In this document: positions 16,740 to 25,512 of the stretch, one piece after another | How positions within the stretch are numbered: position 1 is the first letter of the stretch | How the letters are laid out: every line of letters begins with the position of its first letter | Assembly: GCA_934394855.1 (NCBI GenBank) | Contig: CAKRRH010000002.1 | Location: 1 to 64,000, forward strand | Direction of reading: 5' to 3' | Length of the DNA stretch: 64,000 nucleotides | From: an uncultured Eubacteriales bacterium | GTDB lineage: Bacteria; Bacillota; Clostridia; Oscillospirales; Acutalibacteraceae | The notes under the pieces: generated by a model | What the model saw: only the letters and a program-made list of their open reading frames with translations | Databases searched by the model: none | Told to the model about the DNA's origin: nothing | Position numbers and translations under genes: made by a program

Positions 16740-17615
16740 ATGTATAAGGGAATAAAAACACTCTCTTTAAAGGAAAATGCGGCGAAGGTTTTGTTCCTGA
16801 TTTCGGCGTGCATATCGATTTTGGCGGTTGCGCTTATTTGCATATTTTTGTTTGCAAACGGAATTCCCGCAATGGGCAAAATCGGACTTTGGAACTTTCT
16901 GTCGGGCACAAAATGGAAACCGACAAGCGGAATCTACGGCATATTCCCAATGATTCTGGGCTCGGTTTATGTAACGGCAGGTGCGCTGATAATCGGTGTT
17001 CCGATCGGAATCTTAACCGCAATCTTCATGGCAAGATTCTGCAACAAAAAGCTATATAAAATAATCAAGCCGGCAATTGACTTGCTTGCAGGCATTCCGT
17101 CGGTAGTCTATGGCTTTTTCGGACTGATGGTTATCGTCCCGATCATCCGAAATAATTTCGGCGGCATGGGCAGTTCAATGCTTGCGGCGTCAATCGTTTT
17201 GGGAATAATGATTTTGCCGACAATAATCGGTGTGTCCGAAAGTGCAATCAGAGCGGTTGACAACAGCTATTATGAGGGCAGTCTGGCGCTCGGCGCAACT
17301 CATGAACGAAGCGTATTTTTCACCGTTGTTCCGGCGGCAAAGTCAGGAATCATGGCAGGCGTCATTTTGGGCGTCGGTCGGGCAATCGGCGAAACAATGG
17401 CGGTAATCATGGTTGCGGGCAACCAGGCGATCGTTCCGAAAGGGCTGCTTGACGGTGTGAGAACAATGACCGCGAACATTGTGCTTGAAATGGGTTATGC
17501 GGCGGATTTGCACAGAGAGGCGCTGATTGCGACTGCGGTTGTGCTGTTTGTGTTCATCTTGATAATCAACCTGATGTTTTCAATGCTTAAAAGAAAACAA
17601 AGCGGCGATAATTAA
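16740..17615 (+). CDS. pstC: Phosphate ABC transporter permease PstC
   Basis: One of two membrane subunits that form the phosphate channel. It is 291 aa with about six TM helices. The EAA-type loop for PstB contact lies around YEGSLALGATHERSVFFTVVPAAKSGI, and the motif DLLAGIPSVVYGFFGL is characteristic of PstC/PstA. The ATG at 16740 is used because GAAAGGA lies 8 nt upstream; the in-frame ATG at 16662 would lie inside the region of the intercistronic hairpin and lacks an RBS. It is followed 14 nt later by pstA. Confidence 0.95.
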   Translation: MYKGIKTLSLKENAAKVLFLISACISILAVALICIFLFANGIPAMGKIGLWNFLSGTKWKPTSGIYGIFPMILGSVYVTAGALIIGVPIGILTAIFMARFCNKKLYKIIKPAIDLLAGIPSVVYGFFGLMVIVPIIRNNFGGMGSSMLAASIVLGIMILPTIIGVSESAIRAVDNSYYEGSLALGATHERSVFFTVVPAAKSGIMAGVILGVGRAIGETMAVIMVAGNQAIVPKGLLDGVRTMTANIVLEMGYAADLHREALIATAVVLFVFILIINLMFSMLKRKQSGDN

Positions 17616-17629
17616 GGGAGGGCGCAATC

Positions 17630-18463
17630 ATGACAAAAAATAAAATCAAAGCATATGCCCTGCGCGCTCTTGTATATATTGCGGCATTTCTTACCCTTGC
17701 GATTTTGGTGCTGATTGTCGGATATATCCTTTATAAAGGCATTCCGAACATTCGCCTTGATCTCTTCTCACTCGATTATACAACAGAAAACTGCTCGGTA
17801 ATGCCGGCGCTTATCAACACCGTCACAATGACTCTGCTCACTCTTGTGATTGCGGTGCCTATCGGAATATTTTCGGCAATCTATCTTGTCGAATATGCAA
17901 AAAGAGGCAACAAGCTTGTTTCAATCGTTCGGCTCACCGCCGAAACGCTCACCGGCATTCCCTCAATCGTTTACGGTCTGTTCGGCTATCTGTTGTTTGT
18001 AACTGCGCTGAAAATGAGCTATTCTATGCTTGCGGGTGCGCTCACTCTCTCAATCATGATTTTGCCGGTTATAATGAGAACAACGGAAGAAGCATTGATG
18101 TCTGTACCCGATTCATATCGTGAAGGCTCGTTCGGGCTGGGTGCGGGCAAGCTGAGAACAGTGTTTAAGGTTATTCTCCCCTCAGCCGTTCCCGGAATTT
18201 TGTCGGGCATAATTTTGTCAATCGGCAGAATCGTCGGAGAAACTGCGGCGCTTTTGTTCACGGCGGGCTCTGTCGCAAAGACCGCAGGACTCATGAACTC
18301 AGGCAGAACGCTTGCGGTTCATCTCTATGCGCTTTGGAATGAGGGACTTAACACCGACAAGGCATATGCAACAGCGGTTGTAATTTTAATAATCGTTTTA
18401 CTGCTCAACCGTCTTTCATCATTAGTTGCAAACCGAATCGAAAAATCACACGGTCAGCAATAA
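17630..18463 (+). CDS. pstA: Phosphate ABC transporter permease PstA
   Basis: Second membrane subunit of the phosphate importer, 277 aa with about six TM helices. It shares the hallmarks LTGIPSIVYGLFGYL and the cytoplasmic loop YREGSFGLGAGKLRTVFKVILPSAVPGI with PstC. AAGGGAGGG precedes the ATG. It lies between pstC and pstB in the usual order. Confidence 0.95.
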   Translation: MTKNKIKAYALRALVYIAAFLTLAILVLIVGYILYKGIPNIRLDLFSLDYTTENCSVMPALINTVTMTLLTLVIAVPIGIFSAIYLVEYAKRGNKLVSIVRLTAETLTGIPSIVYGLFGYLLFVTALKMSYSMLAGALTLSIMILPVIMRTTEEALMSVPDSYREGSFGLGAGKLRTVFKVILPSAVPGILSGIILSIGRIVGETAALLFTAGSVAKTAGLMNSGRTLAVHLYALWNEGLNTDKAYATAVVILIIVLLLNRLSSLVANRIEKSHGQQ

Positions 18464-18507
18464 TTTATATATAAAGGAGCTGTCGATAAAGGCAGCAGGG
18501 TAATTTT

Positions 18508-19254
18508 ATGGATAAAATTAAAATCGAAAAGCTTGATTTGTTTTACAACGACTTTCAGGCGCTCAAAAACATTAATCTTGATATTCCGGCAAATGAAATC
18601 ACAGCATTCATCGGACCGTCGGGCTGCGGTAAATCCACATTGCTCAAAACGCTCAACCGAATGAATGACCTTGTTGAGGGGTGCAGAGTTGAGGGCAAAG
18701 TCACGCTTGATGATGAGGATATATATAAAATGGACGCCAATTTGCTCAGAAAACGCGTCGGAATGGTCTTTCAAAAACCAAATCCGTTCCCGATGAGCAT
18801 ATATGACAACATTGCCTACGGCCCTCGAACCCACGGCATTCGTTCAAAAGCAAAGCTTGACGAAATTGTTGAGCGTTCATTGACCGACGCCGCAATTTTT
18901 GATGAGCTCAAAGACAGATTGAAAAAATCGGCGCTCGGATTATCGGGCGGACAGCAGCAGCGTCTTTGCATTGCAAGAGCGCTTGCGGTTGAACCGGAGG
19001 TATTGCTCATGGACGAGCCGACCTCGGCGCTTGACCCGATTTCAACGGGAAAAATCGAGGATTTGGCGCTTGAGCTTAAAAAGAAATATACGATCGTAAT
19101 TGTCACGCATAATATGCAGCAAGCTACACGAATTTCTGATCGCACAGCCTTCTTTTTGCTTGGCGAAGTGGTCGAATATGCCAAAACGGAACGGCTTTTT
19201 GCATATCCGCAGGACAAACGCACCGAGGATTACATTACAGGGAGGTTTGGTTGA
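18508..19254 (+). CDS. pstB: Phosphate ABC transporter ATPase PstB
   Basis: Hydrolyses ATP to drive phosphate import. 248 aa. Walker A is GPSGCGKST (about 36-44), the ABC signature is LSGGQQQRL, Walker B is VLLMDEPTSALDP, and the switch His lies in VIVTHNMQQA. The PstB-specific stretch FQKPNPFPMSIYDN is present. Its stop codon overlaps the phoU start by one base, indicating translational coupling. Confidence 0.97.
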   Translation: MDKIKIEKLDLFYNDFQALKNINLDIPANEITAFIGPSGCGKSTLLKTLNRMNDLVEGCRVEGKVTLDDEDIYKMDANLLRKRVGMVFQKPNPFPMSIYDNIAYGPRTHGIRSKAKLDEIVERSLTDAAIFDELKDRLKKSALGLSGGQQQRLCIARALAVEPEVLLMDEPTSALDPISTGKIEDLALELKKKYTIVIVTHNMQQATRISDRTAFFLLGEVVEYAKTERLFAYPQDKRTEDYITGRFG

Positions 19255-19913
19255 TGAGAAACCGATTCGACAGACAGCTTGAAAAGCTGAATGATGAGCT
19301 GATACAGATGGGAGCACTTTGCGAAAGCGCGATTGCAAGCACAGTCAAGGCGCTTATTACCAATGACAAACAGCTTGCAAAGGAAACGATTGCAACCGAC
19401 AGCGAAATTGACCGTGCGGAAAAGGATATTGAACAGCTATGCCTCAAACTGCTTTTGCAGCAGCAGCCTGTTGCAAAGGATTTGCGTGTGATCTCATCTG
19501 CGCTTAAAATGATTACCGACATGGAGCGAATCGGCGACCAGGCGGCGGACATTGCGGAGATTTTGAAATTCACCGATCTGTCAAGCAGCGAGATGATTGA
19601 CGAAATCAAGAGTCAGGCGAAAGATGTAATTCATATGGTCAATGCAAGCGTTGACGCATTTGTCAAAAAGGATTTGACGCTTGCGCAGTCGGTAATTGAC
19701 TATGACGACAGGGTAGACGATCTTTTCGACAGTATCAGGGAAGATGTGATCGAGCATATAGCAAAGGGTGCGGATCACGCAATCGAGCTTGTCGATATGC
19801 TGATGATTGCAAAATATCTTGAGCGAATCGGCGACCATGCCACCAACATCGCCGAATGGGTCGAATTTTCAATCACAGGCTATCACCCCGATCAGTCGGA
19901 TAATGAAGAATAA
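19254..19913 (+). CDS. phoU: Phosphate-system accessory protein PhoU
   Basis: A 219-aa all-helical protein that restrains the Pst transporter and phosphate two-component signalling. Two PhoU repeats are visible, each with an ERIGD(Q/H)A-type metal-binding motif (MERIGDQAADIAEI, LERIGDHATNIAEW). The ATG at 19254 (TGATG overlap with pstB) is preferred over the in-frame TTG at 19251, given GGGAGGT just upstream. It is the last gene of the operon before a strong terminator. Confidence 0.95.
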   Translation: MRNRFDRQLEKLNDELIQMGALCESAIASTVKALITNDKQLAKETIATDSEIDRAEKDIEQLCLKLLLQQQPVAKDLRVISSALKMITDMERIGDQAADIAEILKFTDLSSSEMIDEIKSQAKDVIHMVNASVDAFVKKDLTLAQSVIDYDDRVDDLFDSIREDVIEHIAKGADHAIELVDMLMIAKYLERIGDHATNIAEWVEFSITGYHPDQSDNEE

Positions 19914-19916
19914 TAA

Positions 19917-19956
19917 AATTTGCGGCAAATTTTGCACAGATTTGCCGCAATTTTTT
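19917..19956 (+). terminator. Terminator of the pst operon
   Basis: An 11-bp stem TTGCGGCAAAT/ATTTGCCGCAA (19920-19930/19940-19950), 9-nt loop, then T6. Confidence 0.9.
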
Positions 19957-20035
19957 ATATTGCACAATTTACAAGGCATTTATTTGTGAAATATGCAGAT
20001 ATTGTGCAAAATTCCTAAATAATGATATTTTTCGG

Positions 20036-20064
20036 TTGACATTTTTGAAATTATGGTGTATTAT
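20036..20064 (+). promoter_or_regulatory. Promoter of a small membrane protein gene
   Basis: Consensus TTGACA, 17-nt spacer, TATTAT. It overlaps the first in-frame ATG (20053) of the following reading frame, showing the true start lies downstream. Confidence 0.85.
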
Positions 20065-20094
20065 AAAATCAGCAAGAGGAAAGGAATGATTCCA

Positions 20095-20328
20095 ATGAAC
20101 AATTGTAGTAACGGCAAACACGGTCTTTCAACCTTGCTCGCAGCAATATCCGGTATAGTAATGGTTGCAGCAGCAGTATCCGTAGCTGTGTATTTTGTAT
20201 TGAAGTTTGTCGAGAAAAAAGAAAAATGTGATTATATCGAATGTGATTGCTATGGCGACGACTATGACGGCTACGGCGATGACGACGAGATTGCGGAAGA
20301 AGCTGACGAAGCAAAGGTAACTGAATAA
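20095..20328 (+). CDS. Small single-pass membrane protein with an acidic tail
   Basis: 77 aa with one TM helix (about 10-33, LSTLLAAISGIVMVAAAVSV), a short basic segment (EKKEK), then a strongly acidic Asp/Tyr/Gly-rich tail (CDCYGDDYDGYGDDDE). The ATG at 20095 follows GAGGAAAGGA with good spacing and has a consensus promoter and its own terminator, so the gene looks real and well expressed. The positive-inside rule would place the acidic tail in the cytoplasm after the KKEK flank. I do not recognise the family; no function is proposed. Confidence 0.75.
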   Translation: MNNCSNGKHGLSTLLAAISGIVMVAAAVSVAVYFVLKFVEKKEKCDYIECDCYGDDYDGYGDDDEIAEEADEAKVTE

Positions 20329-20360
20329 TCTCTCCGCTTTTGCTGAAAATAAAAGTTGTT

Positions 20361-20393
20361 AAAGCCTTTTGGTCAACAGACCAAAAGGCTTTT
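20361..20393 (+). terminator. Terminator of the small membrane protein gene
   Basis: A 14-bp perfect stem AAAGCCTTTTGGTC/GACCAAAAGGCTTT with a 4-nt loop AACA and a short T-run. Confidence 0.85.
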
Positions 20394-20577
20394 AGCTTGC
20401 AAAAAAATATGAAATATAGATTTTAAGTATAGCAATATAACTTCTTGTGCGGCAGTAGTGTAGCAGTGCCGGTGCATATATATCGGTCGGATTTAGTTGC
20501 TATAATACCTAAGATCAGTTCAAATGTTGTCCGCACATTTAGGCATTATATTTTGCTTTTGCCGATTATTAGTTAAA

Positions 20578-21432
20578 TTAATCTTCTGATCCCATGAACA
20601 TGAGACTGGATTCAGACTTGGCAGAGTTAAAATCCGTGGTTGCGTCGGTCAATTCATCTTTGAATGTGGTCAATGAGCGACTTTCGCTGCCCAAGACGAG
20701 GTTAGCAAGCCTATAATAGGCGGTGTATAGCTTTTTGATGCTATCATATTGCTCTTTATATTTTTCCGGTGTGTTTTGATTAAGTTCACCGATAGAAGCC
20801 GTGATGCTGTTTTCGCTAAGTTCTATCATTGATTTTGTACTTTTGTTGCCGGAATAAAAGCTTATCAACGCATCATTAAAATCAGAATAAAAATATCCAT
20901 AGTTATCTTTTGTGTAGCTGTTTGTTTCGTAGCTATCGTTTTTATATATAGAATTACGCCAAACTTTTTCCTCAAGTTCACAGTAACTGCGAGCCGAATC
21001 AGCATTATTTATTATCGATTCATAAGTGGAATATAATTCTTCATAATATTCATTTTCATATCTTTTCGTATCAATTATATTTTTGACGATGAAAACTGCT
21101 CCTGTAATTATTGCAAGCAAAATAATAATTGATATAATAATTATTATTTTTTTCTTTTTTGACATCTTTTTCTTTGGCTTTTTATCGATATATTGCTCAG
21201 GGATATGCTCAGGAATAATTGTTTGAACAGCTATTTGAGCGGATTTATTCATTTCAGGCTGATATGATTGAGTCTGAGGTGAATTTGTTTGGTCTACTGT
21301 TGCGGCTTCAAATATATTTTCGGCTTGTTTCACATTTTCATTAGGCGTGGTATTGTTTTGCTTTGATCCGCAATTTGTGCAGAATAAAGCATTGTCGTCA
21401 AGTTCTTTACCACAGTTTACACAAAATTTAAT
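20578..21432 (-). CDS. Zinc-ribbon membrane protein, probable ATT start
   Basis: About 284 aa from the proposed start. It has an N-terminal zinc ribbon (KFCVNCGKELDDNALFCTNCG; CxxC...CxxC), a low-complexity linker, a Lys-rich stretch and a TM helix (about 96-118, Ile-rich), then a mostly helical external domain of about 165 aa rich in Tyr, Ser and Glu. Proteins of this layout usually begin MKFC. Here an AAAGGAG sits exactly 9 nt before an ATT codon at 21432 that gives IKFC; the upstream in-frame ATGs (21456, 21546) lack a good RBS and would place residues before the ribbon. The gene is visibly AT-richer than its neighbours, suggesting transfer. Function unknown. Confidence 0.78.
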   Translation of the reverse strand: MKFCVNCGKELDDNALFCTNCGSKQNNTTPNENVKQAENIFEAATVDQTNSPQTQSYQPEMNKSAQIAVQTIIPEHIPEQYIDKKPKKKMSKKKKIIIIISIIILLAIITGAVFIVKNIIDTKRYENEYYEELYSTYESIINNADSARSYCELEEKVWRNSIYKNDSYETNSYTKDNYGYFYSDFNDALISFYSGNKSTKSMIELSENSITASIGELNQNTPEKYKEQYDSIKKLYTAYYRLANLVLGSESRSLTTFKDELTDATTDFNSAKSESSLMFMGSED

Positions 21433-21758
21433 TTTATAATTCTCCTTTAAATACATATAATATTTTTGATTCTGTTTGCTTTTTTGGGACTTAAACTCAA
21501 TTATGTAATGAGCAATTATCTCCTCACTTTCGGAATGGATTTGCATAAATGAACCACGCTACCCGTAAAATGAATTTTTATATTTTCATTTCTTAGTTGA
21601 ACATATATCGAGTTAGCGTAAATAACAAAATCAAGTCGATTGTAGTCGCCTTTTGTAATATTATATACTACTTTATCCTACTTGTCAATTCAAAAAAGTG
21701 ATATAATGTATAATTTATGTTATAAAACAAAATGTAGGATTGCATGAGGTGAGAATGA
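21433..21758. other. AT-rich divergent intergenic region
   Basis: It separates the zinc-ribbon gene (reverse) from the ribbon-helix-helix gene (forward). It holds a TATAAT at 21701-21706 with only a weak -35, and a perfect 7-bp inverted repeat ATCCTAC (21675-21681)/GTAGGAT (21734-21740) bracketing it. No convincing gene was seen. Confidence 0.5.
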
Positions 21759-21905
21759 ATGAAACCTTTAAAGGAAAAGATAAGTATAACAATAGACAGT
21801 GATGTTTTAGAAAAAGCAAGAACAGAAGCCGAAAAAGATGATCGGTCGTTATCTCAATATATAAACATAATTTTAAAAGAGCATCTAAAAAAATCAGATA
21901 TTTAA
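21759..21905 (+). CDS. Small ribbon-helix-helix (Arc/CopG-type) protein
   Basis: 48 aa. A beta-strand KEKISITID is followed by two helices (VLEKARTEAEKDD, SLSQYINIILKEHLKK), the typical pattern of RHH_1 DNA-binding proteins, many of which are antitoxins or plasmid copy regulators. AGGTGAG lies 9 nt before the ATG at 21759. No toxin partner is present downstream: the next element is a terminator. It is therefore either a solitary regulator or the remnant of a toxin-antitoxin pair. The flanking inverted repeat at 21675/21734 could be its operator. Confidence 0.75.
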   Translation: MKPLKEKISITIDSDVLEKARTEAEKDDRSLSQYINIILKEHLKKSDI

Positions 21906-21910
21906 ACAAG

Positions 21911-21957
21911 AAAAACCCGAGATGAAAGATTAACCTTCATCTCGGGTTTGGTTTTGT
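21911..21957. terminator. Bidirectional terminator between the RHH gene and gap
   Basis: A 14-bp stem AAACCCGAGATGAA/TTCATCTCGGGTTT (21913-21926/21936-21949), 9-nt loop, T-rich in both directions; it lies between convergent genes. Confidence 0.88.
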
Positions 21958-21972
21958 AATTTAAGTCAGAAA

Positions 21973-23007
21973 TTACAGTTCAGCAAAATATTTGATTGTG
22001 CGAACCATCTGGCTTGTGTATGAGTTCTCGTTGTCATACCATGAAACAACCTGAACTTCATAGAGATCGTCAGCAATGTGTGAAACCATTGTCTGAGTAG
22101 CATCGAAGAGCGAACCAAAGCGCATACCGATTACGTCGCTTGAAACGATCGGATCTTCATTGTAGCCGAATGACTCAGAAGCAGCAGCTTTCATTGCAGC
22201 GTTGATGCCTTCAGCAGTAACGTCTGAACCCTTAACAACAGCTGTAAGGATTGTTGTTGAACCGGTCGGAACCGGAACACGCTGAGCAGAACCGATGAGC
22301 TTGCCGTTGAGCTCCGGAATTACAAGGCCGATTGCCTTAGCAGCGCCTGTTGAGTTCGGAACGATGTTAGCAGCACCTGCACGAGCACGACGGAGATCGC
22401 CTTTTCTGTGCGGACCGTCAAGAATCATCTGATCGCCTGTGTAAGCGTGGATTGTTGACATGATACCGCTCTGGATCGGAGCGTAGTCGTTAAGAGCCTT
22501 AGCCATAGGAGCAAGGCAGTTTGTTGTGCAAGAAGCAGCAGAAATGATTGTATCCTCTTTTGTAAGAGTCTTTTCGTTTACGCTGTAAACGATTGTCGGA
22601 AGGTCTTTGCCTGCCGGAGCAGAAATAACAACCTTCTTAGCACCTGCGTCGATATGAGCCTGTGCTTTGTCCTTTGAGCAATAGAAACCTGTGCACTCAA
22701 GAACAACATCTACGCCGATTTCGCCCCAAGGAAGCTCAGCAGCGTTAGCTTTAGCATAGATTGTAAGAGTTTTACCGTCAACAGTGATGGTACCCTTTTC
22801 ATCATCAGCCGAAACTGTGTGAAGATTTTCGCCGATCTTTCCGCAGTAGCCGCCCTGAGCGGTGTCATACTTAAGAAGATCTGCAAGCATTGAAGGTTTT
22901 GTAAGGTCGTTGATTGCAACAACATCATAACCCTCTGCGCCGAACATCTGGCGGAATGCAAGACGTCCGATACGACCGAAGCCGTTAATAGCAACTTTTA
23001 CTGACAT
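21973..23007 (-). CDS. gap: Glyceraldehyde-3-phosphate dehydrogenase, type I
   Basis: Glycolytic enzyme oxidising glyceraldehyde-3-phosphate to 1,3-bisphosphoglycerate with NAD+. 344 aa, slightly longer than the usual 333-337. The Rossmann motif GFGRIGR begins at residue 9, and the active-site Cys160 is in SAASCTTNCLAP with its partner His in the following domain. The residues following the second strand (AINDLTKPSM) fit the NAD-dependent type. A strong RBS AAGGAGGA precedes ATG. It is monocistronic. Confidence 0.97.
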   Translation of the reverse strand: MSVKVAINGFGRIGRLAFRQMFGAEGYDVVAINDLTKPSMLADLLKYDTAQGGYCGKIGENLHTVSADDEKGTITVDGKTLTIYAKANAAELPWGEIGVDVVLECTGFYCSKDKAQAHIDAGAKKVVISAPAGKDLPTIVYSVNEKTLTKEDTIISAASCTTNCLAPMAKALNDYAPIQSGIMSTIHAYTGDQMILDGPHRKGDLRRARAGAANIVPNSTGAAKAIGLVIPELNGKLIGSAQRVPVPTGSTTILTAVVKGSDVTAEGINAAMKAAASESFGYNEDPIVSSDVIGMRFGSLFDATQTMVSHIADDLYEVQVVSWYDNENSYTSQMVRTIKYFAEL

Positions 23008-23061
23008 GATAAAAATCCTCCTTAAAATTACATACCTATATCATAATAGACATGAGTTTAT

Positions 23062-23088
23062 TTTATACCAAATTTGTTAAGATTTCAA
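23062..23088 (-). promoter_or_regulatory. Probable promoter of gap
   Basis: Reverse strand TTGAAA, 15-nt spacer, TATAAA. The spacer is short, so the exact -35 is uncertain. Confidence 0.45.
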
Positions 23089-23135
23089 GTCCTATTGTTA
23101 AAAAAATAACTTCTTTTGAAATGTTTATACATAAT

Positions 23136-23166
23136 AATAAAACCGACCCGCTGTTGCAGGCCGGTT
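23136..23166 (-). terminator. Terminator of the purine permease gene
   Basis: An 8-bp GC-rich stem (23141-23148/23159-23166) followed on the reverse strand by TTTTATTATTAT; about 70 nt past the stop codon. Confidence 0.75.
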
Positions 23167-23236
23167 TTTGTCGTTTTTGATATATCAATTATGATATATC
23201 CGCAATATAAACGCATTGCGGTTTAAGACATAATTG

Positions 23237-24616
23237 TTAGATTCTCCAACCCGGAATTACAAGTGTGAGGATTCTGAGCACGAACAGAGCAAACGAAACC
23301 CACATTACCGGAGAAACCTGTTTGATTTTACCCATGCAGATCTTGAGGATTACCCATGTTACCATACCGAACATGATACCGTTTGCAATCGAGTAGGTGA
23401 ACGGCATGATTACGATAGCAAGGAAGCCGCCTACTGTGTCTGCCATGTCGGATTCGAAATCCATTTTTGTAACTGCTTTCATCATGAGCAAGCCGACAAA
23501 TACGAGTGCCGGAGTTGTTGCAAATGACGGGATTGCAAGGAAGATCGGTGAAAGGAAGAGCGCAAGGATGAACATTACTGCGGTTGAAACAGCAGTAAGA
23601 CCTGTGCGGCCGCCTTCAGCAACGCCTGTTGTTGATTCAACATAGCTTGTTACTGTTGATGTACCGAGCATTGCACCGCCGACAGTACCGATTGCGTCTG
23701 ACATGAGGGCTTTGCCTGCACGGGGGAGGTTGCCTTCTTCATCGAGAAGGTTGCCTTCGCTTGCAACACCGATGAGTGTTCCGACTGTATCGAAAAGGTC
23801 AACGAACAAGAAAGCAAATACGATTACCGCAAAGTTTACAGCATTGCTTGCAACATAACCAAAGTCAAATTTGAAGAATGTCGGAGCAAGTGAGGGCGGA
23901 AGGAAGCTTTCAGCTGTGAATGACGGAATGAGCGAATAAACGCCTGCGTCAATGTCAACTACATACCAACCGCAAAGCTGAGCGATGATTCCGAGAATCC
24001 AAGTAGCAAGGATGCCCCAAAGGATTGCGCCTTTAACTTTATAGTGCCAAAGAACGCCGATGATGAGGATTCCGACGATTGCAAGAACAACCTGGGGTGA
24101 AGAGAAGCTGCCGAGGTCAACAAGTGTTGAGTCGTTAGCAACAACAATGCCTGCGCCCTTAACACCGACCAATGTGATGAAAAGACCGATACCGGCTGTG
24201 ATGCCGAGCTTAAGGTTCTTCGGAACGCTGTTTACGAGCGCTTCACGGAATTTGAAAATTGAAAGCAAGATGAAGATGACACCTTCGATCAAAATAGCGG
24301 TAAGAGCTATTTTCCACGGATCTGTGATGCCTGCTTTTGCGAGCGCCGGGCAAACGGTATATGCGAAGTATGCGTTAAGACCCATACCTGATGCAAGTGC
24401 TACCGGGTAGTTTGCCAAGAAGCCCATGATGAGTGTTGCGAATGCTGCCGAAACAGCTGTTGCTGTGAACACTGCGCCCTTGTCCATGCCTGAAGCCGAG
24501 AGAATGCTCGGGTTTACAGCGAGGATGTAAGCCATTGCAAGGAATGTTGTGATACCGGCAATGATTTCGGTTTTCACATTTGTGCCGTGTTCTTTAAGTT
24601 TGAAAAACTTGTCCAC
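23237..24616 (-). CDS. Purine (hypoxanthine/guanine) permease, NCS2/AzgA family
   Basis: Proton-coupled nucleobase importer in the cell membrane. 459 aa with about 13-14 hydrophobic segments. It carries AzgA-type signatures: EIIAGITTFLAMAYILAVNP at the N-terminus, SGMGLNAYFAYTV, FVDLFDTVGTLIG and STVTSYVESTTGVAEGGRTGL. The GTG at 24616 is chosen because GGAGGT lies 7 nt before it; a longer in-frame TTG start would overlap that RBS. It is divergent from hpt, which converts imported bases to nucleotides. PbuG/PbuO-like specificity is likely. Confidence 0.92.
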   Translation of the reverse strand: MDKFFKLKEHGTNVKTEIIAGITTFLAMAYILAVNPSILSASGMDKGAVFTATAVSAAFATLIMGFLANYPVALASGMGLNAYFAYTVCPALAKAGITDPWKIALTAILIEGVIFILLSIFKFREALVNSVPKNLKLGITAGIGLFITLVGVKGAGIVVANDSTLVDLGSFSSPQVVLAIVGILIIGVLWHYKVKGAILWGILATWILGIIAQLCGWYVVDIDAGVYSLIPSFTAESFLPPSLAPTFFKFDFGYVASNAVNFAVIVFAFLFVDLFDTVGTLIGVASEGNLLDEEGNLPRAGKALMSDAIGTVGGAMLGTSTVTSYVESTTGVAEGGRTGLTAVSTAVMFILALFLSPIFLAIPSFATTPALVFVGLLMMKAVTKMDFESDMADTVGGFLAIVIMPFTYSIANGIMFGMVTWVILKICMGKIKQVSPVMWVSFALFVLRILTLVIPGWRI

Positions 24617-24650
24617 GAATTCAACCTCCAAAATTTAAAAAGATGATATT

Positions 24651-24679
24651 ATCATATCATTCAATTAACAATTTGTCAA
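24651..24679 (-). promoter_or_regulatory. Promoter of the purine permease gene
   Basis: Reverse strand consensus TTGACA, 17-nt spacer, TATGAT. No purine riboswitch core is visible between it and the gene. Confidence 0.8.
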
Positions 24680-24855
24680 TATTTATTCATAAATTTGTCA
24701 TAATGCTGAATTTGAGGTCTGATTTTGCACTATTTTGTTATGTAACTGTCTGTTTCGGGTAATATTATATGTAACTATTATCGTAAATCAATCACGTTAT
24801 TCACATATTGTTCATAAAATATGCATTTTTGAGTTAAAACGGAAAATTTATTATG

Positions 24856-24884
24856 TTGATTTTTGAGGACAAAGCGAATATAAT
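24856..24884 (+). promoter_or_regulatory. Promoter of hpt
   Basis: TTGATT, 17-nt spacer, perfect TATAAT; an in-frame ATG at 24853 lies before it and cannot be the start. Confidence 0.75.
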
Positions 24885-24921
24885 GTATAAAAAGAGAGAT
24901 GTTTTGAAAGGAATTGAAAAA

Positions 24922-25488
24922 ATGAGCAACATAAATCCGGATATTAAGACCGTAATGTTTACGGAGGAGCAGATCAAAGACGCCGTTAAGAGAGTTGCAG
25001 CCGAAATCACGAAGGATTTTGATACATATTCAAATTCGGGTAAAAAGCTGATGCTTGTTTGCATTCTCAAAGGCTCGCTGATATTCATGGCGGATCTCAT
25101 TCGTGAGATCGACCTGCCGCTGACTGTTGATTTCATGAAAGCGTCGAGCTACGGAAGCGGAACAAAATCGAGCGGAATGGTCAATGTATCGCTGGATCTT
25201 AAATATGATAATCTCAAAGATTACAATGTAATTGTTGTTGAGGATATTATTGATTCGGGCAACACGCTTGCGTTTTTGCTCGGATACATTAAAGATAAGG
25301 GCGCAAACAGCGTGAAGCTGTGTTCGTTGCTTGACAAGCCGAGCCGCCGCACAGTTGACATCAATGTTGATTATTGCGGAATGCAGATCCCTGATGAGTT
25401 TGTGGTCGGCTATGGTCTTGATTTCGACGAAAGATACCGCAATCTGCCCTATATCGGCGTTCTCAAACCCGAAGTTTACGAGAACTGA
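24922..25488 (+). CDS. hpt: Hypoxanthine phosphoribosyltransferase
   Basis: Salvages hypoxanthine (and often guanine) to IMP/GMP with PRPP. 188 aa, typical of the family. The PRPP-binding motif VIVVEDIIDSGNTL is intact and the pyrophosphate loop CILKGSLIFMADL and flexible loop with SSYGSG are present. The ATG at 24922 follows GAAAGGA by 9 nt. It is monocistronic and divergent from the purine permease gene; a copy of the hairpin repeat begins about 24 nt past the stop. Confidence 0.95.
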   Translation: MSNINPDIKTVMFTEEQIKDAVKRVAAEITKDFDTYSNSGKKLMLVCILKGSLIFMADLIREIDLPLTVDFMKASSYGSGTKSSGMVNVSLDLKYDNLKDYNVIVVEDIIDSGNTLAFLLGYIKDKGANSVKLCSLLDKPSRRTVDINVDYCGMQIPDEFVVGYGLDFDERYRNLPYIGVLKPEVYEN

Positions 25489-25512
25489 CAGAAAAAGTTA
25501 ATATTATATGTT

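Noticed and set aside
20394..20577. Structured RNA between the small membrane gene and the zinc-ribbon gene
   Set aside because: Short pairings such as TGTGCGG/CCGCACA and CCTAA/TTAGG exist, but they are weak, have no promoter/terminator context and match no class I know.
24617..24852. Purine riboswitch upstream of the purine permease or hpt
   Set aside because: The conserved core of the purine aptamer (ATATGG, TCTACC and their spacing) is not present on either strand; only ordinary promoters are seen.
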